Origin: Baffinella frigidus
Lineage: Eukaryota; Cryptophyceae; Cryptomonadales; Baffinellaceae
Direction: 5' to 3'
Length of the DNA stretch: 29,921 bases
Assembly (NCBI GenBank): GCA_026770585.1
Contig: MU646741.1
Span: 1-29,921, forward strand
Below, piece by piece: positions 15,286 to 23,289 of this stretch; within the stretch, counting starts at the first letter, position 1, and every line of letters begins with the position of its first letter. A program made the translations under genes and the position numbers. The notes under the pieces are model-generated. The model made no database searches. It saw nothing but the letters and a program-made list of their open reading frames with translations, and was not told the origin of the DNA.

Positions 15286-15743
15286 CGTGAGGGATCTTGC
15301 AGTGGGTGATCAGGGACGGGCGAGGAGCAAGGGATTATTCAGTGTTTGGTTTGAACCTATGCGAGGAGAAATCGGGGAGAAATCGGTGCCAAAAGTCACC
15401 CAAGTGACTTTTGGCATACAAAACTGGTCAAATTCGCAAAAGTCGACAGAACGTCAACATTTGCCGTAAACCCGCGCTTTACGGGCTGGTTGCCCTCTCC
15501 CCGCGCGCTGTGTTCGACCCGACGCTCCGTGCTTCTCGCCACCCTTCTGTGTCAGAGACCAGGTCTGCCTCCTGGAAATTTGCTGTGGGGACGCGGTTCC
15601 TTTGTAGCAGCGGCAGCCTCCTCTTCAAGCTGAAGCAAACAAGAATTGCCACCCCCCTTTCCTCTGCTAGCTGTCTCGGTGATGTCCAGCTAGCTGTCCC
15701 GTGACGGCAGGCTCATTATTCGCGAAAGAAGCAGGTCGGGAGC
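15286..15743. promoter_or_regulatory. Shared upstream region of a divergent gene pair
   Basis: 458 bp between the ATG of the TPR gene (-) and that of the F-box/WD40 gene (+), free of MITE families and telomere-like repeats. It contains a perfect hairpin TGCCAAAAGTCAC-CCAA-GTGACTTTTGGCA at about 15387-15416. No TATA box is obvious. Confidence 0.55.
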
Positions 15744-16420
15744 ATGGGCGGCAAGCGCAGGGCACAGCCCTCGGGGGACGCACAGGGCAAGGGGGCAATT
15801 GGGGATGGGGGAGCGGCGCATGGGGGACCGTCGCGGAAGCGACAGACGCTGGGGCTGAGCGTGCAGGGCACTGCTGGGTCGGCGGAGGCTGGCCCGTGCA
15901 AACATGAGGAGTCGGGGTCGATTTTTTCTCCCGTGACGGTGTGCTTCTCGATGCGGTGCAACCCGATGCGGTGCAACCCGAGTGCGCTGGCCGGGAGGAA
16001 GGCAGCGCTGGCGGCAGCGGTGGAGGCTGCGCTGAGGAGTGTGGTTTCGGAGTTCGGGGGGCGGGAGTTCAAGGTGGAGTGGACGCGTGTGGGGCCAAGC
16101 GAGGACACGCTGCAACGGGTGCTGCCGATGGTGTTGGAGCGTGTGGGGCCGGAGGCCGGGGCGCAGTGTTTCCTGGTGTGCAAGTCTTGGAGGGGAGAGA
16201 TGGAGGCGCGGGGCTTCTGCAACAAGACCGTGCAGCTGTGCTCGACCCTTGCCGACGGCGGCGATGCTGCGCGCCTCGGGCAGAACGCGCAGCGACAACT
16301 GGCCGCGACACTTGCGCCTTCGAGCGAGGCATGTGCCTCGATGCCAGCGCGTTCCTGCAGCGTTCGGTGGGGCGGAGTGGGGGGCTGCCCGAGTGGCTCC
16401 AGGCCATCATCGCACTCACT
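15744..16420 (+). CDS. F-box/WD40 gene exon 1
   Basis: Frame from ATG 15744 carries a basic low-complexity leader, a 15-nt tandem duplication (MRCNP twice, residues 70-79), and an F-box-like helix pattern at about residues 122-153: DTLQRVLPMVLERV then QCFLVCKSWRGEMEARGF. After about 16315 the coding signal moves to the next frame (FERGMCLDASAFLQRS, then GLPEWLQAIIALT). One extra base near CGCCTTCG would join them. No intron with GT-AG ends fits in this gap. Confidence 0.65.
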
Positions 16421-18569
16421 CAAGAATGCCCACCTCTGCTCCGGTCTCGGCGTTCCAGATCTTCACGAGTCTGTCTTTCGATCCGGTGACGACCCGCTTC
16501 CCGTCTGCGGAAAACGCGATCGAGACCATGGGGTGATGGGGGTGTTGTTTTGCGGAGGGTTGCTGCAGGATTGGTCTGGGGAAAGGGTGTGAGGAGAGGG
16601 TGGGTTGGCAGGTGCGCACGCTGAAGGGGCATACGAGCACGGTGTACTCGGTCGGATTTTCGCCAGACGGGACGCGCATCCTGAGCGCGTCGGATGACAA
16701 CGTGAAGATCTTTGACGCCGCGACCGGGGCCGAGGTGAGCAGCTTTGTGGGCGTGCGATGAGGGTGGTGGGGTGATGTTGGTTTTCTGCTGTTTTTTTGC
16801 TCACGTTTTGTGTTGGAAGTAGTCTGAGGTGACGGTGCGTTGGCAGGTGTGCACGCTGCGGGGGCACACTGGCGAAGTGTACGAGGTCATGATCTCCCCA
16901 GACGGGACGCGCATCGTGAGCGTTTCGAAGGACAACCTCGTCAAGATCTGGGACGTCAAGACCGGAGCCGAGGTGAGCAGCCATGGAGGGTGCGCTTTGT
17001 GAAGCAAGGATTCGGTTTGGGTTTCAGTGGGGGGGGCGGAGGTGTTGGGCGTTGACGCGTTCTGAATCTGGGCTGGGGTGTTTTGCAGGTGTGCATGGTG
17101 AGCAGCCACTTGGGCAGGGTGTGGTCCGTTGCCTTCTCGCGAGACGGGAAGCGCATCGTCACCGGTTCGAGCGACGCGACCGTCAAGATTTGGAACGCCG
17201 AGACCGGGGCCGAGGTGAGCAGCTTTGTAGGAGTGCGTCGAGGGTGGCGGGCTGGTTGGGGTTTTCTGCAGGGGTTTCGTGTATGCTTCGCCAATAAGTG
17301 CCTTGGAAGTGGTCTGAGGTGACGGTGCGTTGGCAGGTGTGCACGCTGGAGGGGCACACGGAGTTGGTCTTCTCGGTCGCTTTCTCTCCAGACGGGACCA
17401 AGGTCGTGAGCGGGTCCTTTGACAACCTCGTCAAGATCTGGGACGTCGAGACCGTAGCCGAGGTGAGCAGCTTTATTAATAGTGCGGTTTGTTCAGGCGA
17501 TGGGGGTGTTCTGCGGGTGCAGGTCGTTGCCCGCATGTTTCCCCTCGGACGTTAATAGGGTAACGGCCTGAAAATGGGGTAGTTAGGCCTACGGCATTGC
17601 CTAGGACCTCCTACCGTAGGCCGAGCCTTTTTGGTCCTAGGATCCCTCGGCCTACGGTAGGAGGTCCTAGGCAATACCGTATGCCTAACTACCCTATTTT
17701 CAGGCTGTTAGCCTATGAACGTGGTCTGACTACGCGGGAGGGGGTTCAGGGTTTAGAAAATCCCACCGCGACCTGAGGTCGCGTTGGTATAGCCATCTAT
17801 GCTATCTTAAGTCTTGGTTTCATGCCTAAAATAGAACATTCTTGCTCATCTTGAGGATAAGATACCAAAAAAAATCAAACCTCTAAACCTTGGACCTGAT
17901 CTCGCGTAGGAGATGGCGGTGTTGTGACAGGTGTGCACGCTGGCCGGGCACGGCTCGAGGATTCCTGGACATTACTGATACAAGCCTTGGATCATGTCGG
18001 CAGATTCTCAGCTTGGGCGAGCACCACGGCGAGGGCCTCTGCCTCTGCACGGTGGACGAGGACGGAGATCTTGCAGAGGATCAAGACGGGTGGCCCATCA
18101 TTCACCCGGAGTGCCCCGTGCCCGGACACTCGCGTAGCGTGACGCGGGTAGAGTTCAGCGACGACGGCGCGCAGGTCAGGCTAACAGTGGGCGTGGTCAG
18201 GCTAAAAGTGGCGTGGTCAGGCTAAGACGCGCAGTCGTCAGTGCCAGCGAAGACGCGAAAACGGTGCTTCTGTGGGACGTTGCGTCTGGCAGGCGGGTGC
18301 GCCAGTTCGAAGGCGACGAGTTTGCCTTGGTAGAGGGTCTTTCCGATGCGCTCCGGAGGGGCCGCCACGTCCTCACGGCCAGCGGCGACACGCTTCTGAT
18401 CTACGAATGCGGGAAGGAGCAGCAGGACGGGGCGGGCGGTGCGGGAGCAGCTCCCGTGGCGTGCTTCAAGGCGCCGCAGCCCATCATCTCTGTGCGGTGC
18501 CACGGGGCAGCGATCTGCGTGGGGTGCTACGATGGCGCGGTGTGCATTCTGCCCTTCCTCGCTGCCTAA
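15744..18569 (+). CDS. F-box-like/WD40 repeat protein, probably disrupted
   Basis: Exons: 15744-16420 (F-box-like), an inverted WD40 block 16421-16535, 16612-16734, 16847-16972, 17089-17214, 17337-17462, 18004-18174 and about 18235-18569 ending TAA. The middle exons are 41-42 codons, phase 0, one WD40 repeat each (for example GHTELVFSVAFSPDG ... DNLVKIWDVET). Such proteins usually select substrates for SCF ubiquitin ligases (family knowledge). Breaks: a one-base frame slip near 16315, the inverted exon, and a one-base mismatch at the last exon junction (18174/18235). The well-kept motifs suggest recent loss, or assembly error. Confidence 0.75.
16421..16535 (-). pseudogene. Inverted WD40 exon inside the WD40 gene
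   Basis: Read on the minus strand, 16535 to 16421 gives HPMVSIAFSADGKRVVTGSK then DRLVKIWNAETGAE and a GTGGGC donor. It is closest to the plus-strand exon at 17089-17214 but in the opposite orientation. Turning it back joins T-16420 to H in frame, aligned without gaps to other WD40 repeats. It also places the donor next to intron sequence (GATGGGGGTGTT) that intron 5 has near its start. See findings. Confidence 0.85.
16612..16734 (+). CDS. WD40 exon, repeat 2
   Basis: Acceptor GGTTGGCAG, donor GAG|GTGAGC, 41 codons: VRTLKGHTSTVYSVGFSPDG then TRILSASDDNVKIFDAATGAE. One residue shorter than its sisters between S-D-D and V-K-I. The final W of the WD core is F here. Confidence 0.9.
16847..16972 (+). 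CDS. WD40 exon, repeat 3
   Basis: 42 codons, phase 0, acceptor GCGTTGGCAG and donor GAG|GTGAGC. GHTGEVYEVMISPDG ... KDNLVKIWDVKTGAE. Most similar to repeat 5, with which it shares the same upstream intron end. Confidence 0.92.
17089..17214 (+). CDS. WD40 exon, repeat 4
   Basis: 42 codons, phase 0, acceptor GTTTTGCAG. SHLGRVWSVAFSRDGKRIV then TGSSDATVKIWNAETGAE. The GH dipeptide is replaced by SH. Confidence 0.92.
17337..17462 (+). CDS. WD40 exon, repeat 5
   Basis: 42 codons, phase 0. VCTLEGHTELVFSVAFSPDG then TKVVSGSFDNLVKIWDVETV. The preceding intron (17215-17336) is a near-copy of intron 16735-16846, so repeats 2-3 and 4-5 look like a two-exon duplication. Confidence 0.92.
17556..17717. 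mobile_element. Family D palindromic MITE in WD40 intron
   Basis: Near-identical to 2051-2211, with arms GGTAACGGCCTGAAAATGGG and mirrored end. It enlarges this intron (17463-18003) to 541 bp against 112-122 bp for its sisters. Confidence 0.88.
17931..17951 (+). repeat. WD40 exon-start echo
   Basis: A GTTGTGACAG acceptor followed by VCTLAGH, the start of a WD40 exon, which then runs into a stop. The frame-compatible acceptor for the next real exon is GTCGGCAG at 18003, so this is a truncated exon copy. Confidence 0.65.
18004..18174 (+). CDS. F-box/WD40 gene C-terminal exon a
   Basis: Acceptor GTCGGCAG, phase 0, 57 codons: ILSLGEHHGEGLCLCTVDED, then HSRSVTRVEFSDDGAQ, a diverged WD40 blade. 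Joins exon 17337-17462 in frame. Confidence 0.7.
18175..18234 (+). repeat. 20-bp tandem repeat at an exon junction
   Basis: Nearly three units of GTCAGGCTAAAAGTGGCGTG between two GCGCAG words. GT-AG removal leaves the downstream frame one base short. Excising 59 nt instead of 60 would restore SDDGAQVVSASED. Either a non-canonical intron or a repeat expansion that broke the gene. Confidence 0.6.
18235..18569 (+). CDS. F-box/WD40 gene last exon
   Basis: Frame VVSASEDAKTVLLWDVASG, then HVLTASGDTLLIYE, and PIISVRCHGAAICVGCYDG then AVCILPFLAA and TAA. Two to three further beta-propeller strand groups that close the propeller. Confidence 0.78.
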
Positions 18570-18604
18570 CGGTGGTGCTCTGAACGCGGCGTCCAGAACG
18601 CAGT

Positions 18605-18714
18605 GTGAGCCTCGGTCGGACAGGTGATGAGCCTCGATGGTTAGTTGTGAGCCTCGGTCGGACAGGTGATGAGCCTCGATGGTTGAGATCGATCACCTGT
18701 CCAACCGAGGCTCA
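18605..18714. repeat. 42-bp duplication plus inverted copy
   Basis: GTGAGCCTCGGTCGGACAGG...GATGAGCCTCGATGGTTA occurs twice in tandem, followed by the inverted piece GATCACCTGTCCAACCGAGG. It lies 35 bp past the WD40 stop codon. It could fold into a large hairpin in the 3' UTR. Confidence 0.8.
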
Positions 18715-18860
18715 CACGCAGATTGAAGAGTGTCTGCATAAAAGCCCAGACAACGCCTCATGTAAAGGCGAGTGCCTTGCTTCGAGATTGTGGCGTTTCG
18801 CTTGCGTCTTGCCTGTGTGTGTTTGGTGATGGACCAGTTCTAGCCTTCGCCGTACATCAG

Positions 18861-18981
18861 TACAGGGGTACCTCGCTTATAAGAGACGCCCACCCCCCTA
18901 GGACCACCCTAGGGCCCTAGGCATAGCACTACTGTAGGGTCCTAGGGAGGTGCGGTTTCTTACGAGCGAGGTACCCCTGTA
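18861..18981. mobile_element. Family A MITE (cluster, 1)
   Basis: TACAGGGGTACCTCGCTTAT ... TACGAGCGAGGTACCCCTGTA. First member of the cluster ending at 20204. Adjacent GTACATCAGTACCTCGACCA (19003-19022) is a fragment of another. Confidence 0.9.
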
Positions 18982-19072
18982 AGGGGTGTCTGCGTCGATT
19001 AGTACATCAGTACCTCGACCACAAGACAGCGCACCCTCCTAGGACCCCGCGGTAGGCTTGTCTACAGGGGTT

Positions 19073-19183
19073 ACTCGCAAATAAGCACACGCGCCGCCCC
19101 TAGGGTGTTCCTATGCTCCTAGGACAAGCCCTGTGCTAGGACCCTATGACGGTGCGTGTCCTCAATTCCGAGTCACCCCGGTA
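19073..19183. mobile_element. Family C element
   Basis: TACAGGGGTTACTCGCAAAT start, CCGCCCCTAGGGTGTTCCTA interior, AATTCCGAGTCACCCCGGTA end. It shares the TA-CAGGGG terminus of family A but has a different subterminal sequence. Confidence 0.75.
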
Positions 19184-19208
19184 TCCAGGACCCTGCGGTA
19201 GGCCTATC

Positions 19209-19357
19209 GTCAGGGTTACCTCGCTCACAAGGAGGCGCACCCCTCTAGGACTAGTAGGGTCCTATCTAGCCCTGCGGTGGTCCTAGGCCTACCTATACCT
19301 AGCCCTGCGGTGGTCCTAGCGCGGGGGGGGGCTCCTCAAGAGCGAGGTACCCCTGCA
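19209..19357. mobile_element. Family A-like MITE (cluster, 2)
   Basis: CAGGGTTACCTCGCTCACAA ... AAGAGCGAGGTACCCCTGCA. The centre contains two tandem copies of CCTAGCCCTGCGGTGGTCCT, so it is longer than the standard 121 bp. Confidence 0.75.
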
Positions 19358-19398
19358 GGGCCCTACGGTGGTCCTACGGGGGATCGATCCATGCTTCT

Positions 19399-19508
19399 GC
19401 CTATTCTTAAGTGGCCAGTAGGCTCACACGCCCTACCGTATGGCCATAGGACCTGCCTAGGACCTCGTGGCGGTCAAAATTGACCGCCCGGCCACTTAAG
19501 GGATAGGC
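19399..19508. mobile_element. Hairpin element between family A copies
   Basis: GCCTATTCTTAAGTGGCC and GGCCACTTAAGGGATAGGC ends, with an inner GGCGGTCAAAATTGACCGCC hairpin. Single copy here. Confidence 0.75.
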
Positions 19509-19568
19509 ACTGCGGGAACTCTGGGTTAGGCGTATCTAGGGCCCTAGTGGTCCTAGTGCATCTCCCCC

Positions 19569-19690
19569 TACAGGAGTACCTAGCTGATAAGAAACCACCA
19601 CCACCCCTAGGACCACCGTCAGGGCTTAGGCATGGGCCTACTGTAGGGTCCTAGGAGGAGGTAGTTTCTTGTGAGCGAGGTACCCCTGTA
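19569..19690. mobile_element. Family A MITE (cluster, 3)
   Basis: TACAGGAGTACCTAGCTGAT ... GTGAGCGAGGTACCCCTGTA. The left arm has three changes not mirrored in the right arm. Confidence 0.88.
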
Positions 19691-19730
19691 GGCGTATCTA
19701 GGGCCCCACTGGTCCTAGAGCACCCTTTCC

Positions 19731-19852
19731 TACAGGGTCACCTTGCTCATAAGAAACCGCCCCCCCCCTTAGGACCGCCATAGGCCCCTACGCATAGGCC
19801 TACTGTAGGGTCCTAGGGGGGCGCGGTTTCTTATGGGCGAGGTACCCCTGTA
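19731..19852. mobile_element. Family A MITE (cluster, 4)
   Basis: TACAGGGTCACCTTGCTCAT ... ATGGGCGAGGTACCCCTGTA. Only 40 bp separate it from the previous copy. Confidence 0.88.
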
Positions 19853-20084
19853 GTGGTCACTGGGGGGAGATTCCTAACCAACCCGGCAAATCCCATGGAA
19901 GATGGGGCTTCTCGCGAATAAAGACATGATGACGTACGTGAAAGGTCTGTATTCTGCTCTCGAGCGGGACGGGAACAACCTGTGATTTTAAAGATTTGCA
20001 CCTGAACTCGAGGCCAGATTCTGATCTCGGAATTTCAAAATGTTCCATACCCGCACGAGAACGGCTACCGACACGGCTGTCATG

Positions 20085-20204
20085 TACAGGGGTACCTCGC
20101 TCATAAGAAAACGCCTACCCCCTAGGACCACCATAGGACCCTAGGCATAGGGCTGCTGTGGGTTTTTGGTGGGGGGCGTTTTCTTATGAGCGAGGTACCC
20201 CTGT
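20085..20204. mobile_element. Family A MITE (cluster, 5)
   Basis: TACAGGGGTACCTCGCTCAT ... ATGAGCGAGGTACCCCTGT. The centre is altered (GGTTTTTGGTGGGGGG). Confidence 0.88.
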
Positions 20205-21098
20205 GTGCACCCCCATCGAGGCTGATAAGGTGGGGACTAAGTCGCCATATGTGGTCAGGAGTTAGCAAACTAGGAATGCTTCATCGCGTGAATACATTTA
20301 CCCCACCAATTCCATATGAATTATTATTCAATTGTGAACATTTTGATGCTAATTTAAGGGGACTATGTGCTATTCTAAAGATACGTGAAGGCTAAGACGA
20401 CCAACACGTGACCAATACCATCCTGAAGATAGCACAAAGCCATGTTTTAATTCATGTCAGAATCCACAACACATCTATGGCAGTAGAGTAGAAAGAGTCT
20501 TTCCCTCTGCTCTTAGGGGAAAAAGATTTATTATGTACAAGCACGAACCGAAGATTTATTGTGTACAAGCATGAACCACGAACCTGGAGAGGGAATAGGG
20601 ACTGGATTGGCCACCATATACACCCCCACCGAGGCGTGTCTGAGCAAGGTCTAGAGGCTGGAGCCGTACGGTCAGCCCTAGGAGTCGACTTGTGAGCGAG
20701 GTCTGTCCGCCTACAGTATTACCTCGATGAAATTGAGAACAAGCACCCTAGGACGGGCCTAAGCTCCTGATGTCTAAGCCCCTAGTTCTAGGCTCCTAGT
20801 CATAGCCCTGCGGTCCAAGGGCGTTTTTTCAAATTCGAGCTAATCGTGTACACGCCAGCGTCCCCCCCTCCTGTAGTTCTTGCCTTTCAACAGAACTCGA
20901 GATAGTACAAAGCCTACTGTAGTGGTCTGTTGGACCATGCACACCTCGTGTTCTTAGTCGCGAGTCTATCTCTAGAGGTTATCAATACCAACACAGCCAC
21001 CATGCATGCACCCCCACCGTGTCTGAGCAGGCACGACGCGAGAGGACATGTGGACTCTGCATGTTCTACCGTAGGCTCGTGCTGCCTGTCAGACCATA
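20205..21098. other. Intergenic stretch without recognised genes
   Basis: No exon with splice signals or family motif found. It contains a 25-bp imperfect duplication GAAGATTTATTGTGTACAAG (20521-20575), words CACCCCCACCGAGGCGTGTC repeated near 20620 and 21008, and a family C-like fragment at about 20710-20830. Confidence 0.5.
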
Positions 21099-21480
21099 GG
21101 TCAGGGTTTAGGGATTGGGGTTTGGGGTTTAGGGTTTAGGGTTTAGAGTTTAGATTTTGGGGTTTAGGGTTTAGGGTTAAGAGTTTAGGGTTTGGGTTTT
21201 GGGGTGTAGGGTTTAGGGTTTAGGGTTTAGGGTTTAGGGTTTTGGGTGTAGGGTTTTGGGTTTAGGGTTTAGGGTTTAGGGTTTAGGGTTTAGGGTTTAG
21301 GGTTTATGGTTTAGGGTTCAGGGTTTAGGGTTTATGGTTTAGGGTTTAAGGTTTATGGTTTATGGTTTATGGTTTAAGGTTTAGGGTTTATGGTTTATGG
21401 TTTAGGGTTTAGGGTTTAGGGTTTAAGGTTTAGGGTTTAAGGTTTAGGGTTTGGGGCTTGGGGTGTAGAGTGTAGGTTTC
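21099..21480. repeat. Interstitial TTTAGGG array
   Basis: About 50 units of TTTAGGG with TTTAGGG>TTTATGG, TTTAAGG and TTTGGGG variants, G-rich on the plus strand. It is bounded on both sides by non-telomeric DNA. A shorter, decayed array follows at 21737-21870. Confidence 0.93.
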
Positions 21481-21736
21481 AGGGTTGAGGATTCAGGATT
21501 TAGGATTTAGTAGTGCAGCCGTCGAGTCAAGGTGAAGGCGACTCACAGTTTATAAAATCGGACAAGATTTCACTAAGTTACGGCAATTTGCGCTTTGTTC
21601 GTGAAGGGTAGCTGGTACCCGTTGGCCCTAAAAACTGATACACAACTGGTACCCCACACCCCAGCCAGTTTCAGATTTAAACATAAAACCCGGTAATTAT
21701 GAGACTGGTTGACGGGTTCTCGTCGGCCTCAGTAGT

Positions 21737-21870
21737 GTTTAGGGTTTCAGGGTTTAGGGTTTAGGGTATTAGATTGTAGAGTGCAGTGTGTAGGGTGTAG
21801 GCTGTACGGCGAAGGGTGTAGGGTGTAACGTGTAGGGTTTAGGCTTTAGGGTTCAGAGTTTAGGGTTCAG
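21737..21870. repeat. Degenerate TTTAGGG array
   Basis: Mixed GTGTAGGG, TTTAGGG and TTCAGGG units, G-rich on the plus strand, more decayed than the preceding array. Confidence 0.85.
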
Positions 21871-21889
21871 GAAAGTGCAGAAGTCGCTT

Positions 21890-22448
21890 CCGTGGCAAAA
21901 GTGACTTTTGCTACGCAATTGGAGCAATTACGCTATTGGAGCTATTGGAGCTTTGATCCACCCTGGAGGGGACTTGCGGCCAATTCTCGAATAACCCTTT
22001 ATCGCAAAAGTTGACAGGATTTGTACCACTAAAATACTTATAAGACCGTTTTGTACCAGATCCATTCATCACGACCGCGAATCTCAGATTTCAATGCACT
22101 GAGCCCTCAGTGCATTTCAAGGGGAGTTGACTTAAGAATGCTCAAAATACCCCCACCCTGCCTCCAGGGTGGCAACGTTGTACAGCAGCACGCACGTTTC
22201 TGCGCCCGGTGGGCTGAACCGCCGTGGTGAGCACAGCCGGCGAATGACGGGCCTTTGCCAATTATAGACGTAGAACGCCTCGCCTGGCTGGACAGCAGCT
22301 CGCCTCCCTTCAGCTGTCTTGCGAAACTGGTCAAATTATTTTTTTCCTCCGATCCAAGTCATCATCTGCGAACAAACTGGACAAAGCAAATCCAACTACA
22401 GCTTCCTCGTCACCCCTGCACCCCTTCCGAACGTCAGCGGCGACCATC
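21890..22448 (+). promoter_or_regulatory. Upstream region and 5' leader of the Tcp11 gene
   Basis: Repeat-poor like the other promoter region. It contains hairpins GGCAAAAGTGACTTTTGC (about 21893) and TTTCAATGCACTGAG/CTCAGTGCATTTCAA-type at 22089-22120. The AAAAGTGACTTTT word also forms the hairpin in the 15286-15743 promoter. No TATA box evident. Confidence 0.45.
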
Positions 22449-23289
22449 ATGGCTGAGCATACGGCGGTACCTGCCGACATGCTGGGAGAGCGGGCGATCA
22501 AGAAACAATGCCTGCAGATGGAAAGTCACTTTCCCCCAACCCAGGCCTGGGTCCCTGTCGCCACAGACAACACCGCCGAGTCCATAGAGGGGTTCAACGC
22601 CGGCGAGGGGGAAGGCAGCGAGCGCTGCGCCGTGCTGCTCGGAAAGCGAAATGCCAGCCGCGCCAGCACCCGCAGCAATCGGACGGAGACGCGCGACCAG
22701 GCTCGCACGGAGGCTGCGATCGTGATCCAGAGGAGCTACCTGTTCCGGTGCATGCGCCAATTTCGCTCGCAGATCCACACGCTCGGGCAGGGCGTCCCAA
22801 AGACGGAGCGCGTCAACGCCGCGCACGTCAGCCTGATCGCGCGCGCGCTCCTCCTGCGCATCACGCCGCCCAGCTGTCTATCTCTCTCGCTCGCCCCATC
22901 CGCAGGACGGCCCAGGACGGCGTGCTTCCTGATGGCGTACAAGATGCTCCCGCGCCCCGGCGCCCCGTGGGGCATCCTTAAGGCGTGCGTCGAGGGATCG
23001 TGCGCAGACAGGGTCCACAAGGCCTCCTACCAGCTGACGAAAACCTTCGACGCCTTCGTGCGCGACGCCCTCGCCGCGAGGAACTACATGGGCGCCGGGG
23101 CGCTCACCGCGAGGGAGGCGCTGCACGCTGCGGCACGCGCTGCCTGTTTCTTCCCCCTCCAGCTCCTGGCGTTCAACGAGGCGTACCGCGCGTGGTTCGC
23201 GGAGGTGAACTTTCGGCAGAGCAAACGGCTCCGCTGCAAGCTCGCGGCGCTCGCAATCTGCTGCTCTCATCTGGCGGCGAACGAGGCCG
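22449..23289 (+). CDS. Tcp11 gene exon 1
   Basis: ATG at 22449 begins the only long GC-biased frame. 280 codons plus one base, donor GCCG|GTGAGC (phase 1). Acidic linker around 40-60, IQ-like motif at 93-103, then alpha-helical Tcp11 N-terminal region (YQLTKTFDAFVRDALAA; AFNEAYRAWFAEVNF). A CTGTCTATCTCTCTCGCTC tract at residues 142-152 could be an unspliced pyrimidine tract, but the frame is open through it. Confidence 0.88.

Noticed and set aside
14690-15469. 259-codon plus-strand ORF opposite TPR exon 1
   Set aside because: Antisense shadow. The minus strand has the TPR motif, start codon and a GT donor that fit the rest of the gene.
15690-16423. Two long minus-strand ORFs opposite F-box exon 1
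   Set aside because: Arginine/serine/proline-rich shadow frames of a GC-rich plus-strand exon. The plus frame has the F-box-like motif.
16416-16700. A separate minus-strand WD40 gene
   Set aside because: Only one repeat is on the minus strand, with no acceptor or further exons there. A micro-inversion of the plus-strand gene explains both edges.
17931-18003. VCTLAGH as the start of the next WD40 exon, implying a frameshift
   Set aside because: The acceptor at 18003 keeps frame with the preceding exon, so no break is needed here; the VCTLAGH piece is a truncated echo.
18861-20204. CRISPR-like array of direct repeats
   Set aside because: The repeats are inverted-terminal elements of about 120 bp with irregular spacing in a eukaryotic genome; no short direct repeats with uniform spacers.
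21099-21480. A chromosome end (true telomere)
   Set aside because: The array is degenerate and bounded by unrelated DNA on both sides, and similar arrays occur inside introns.
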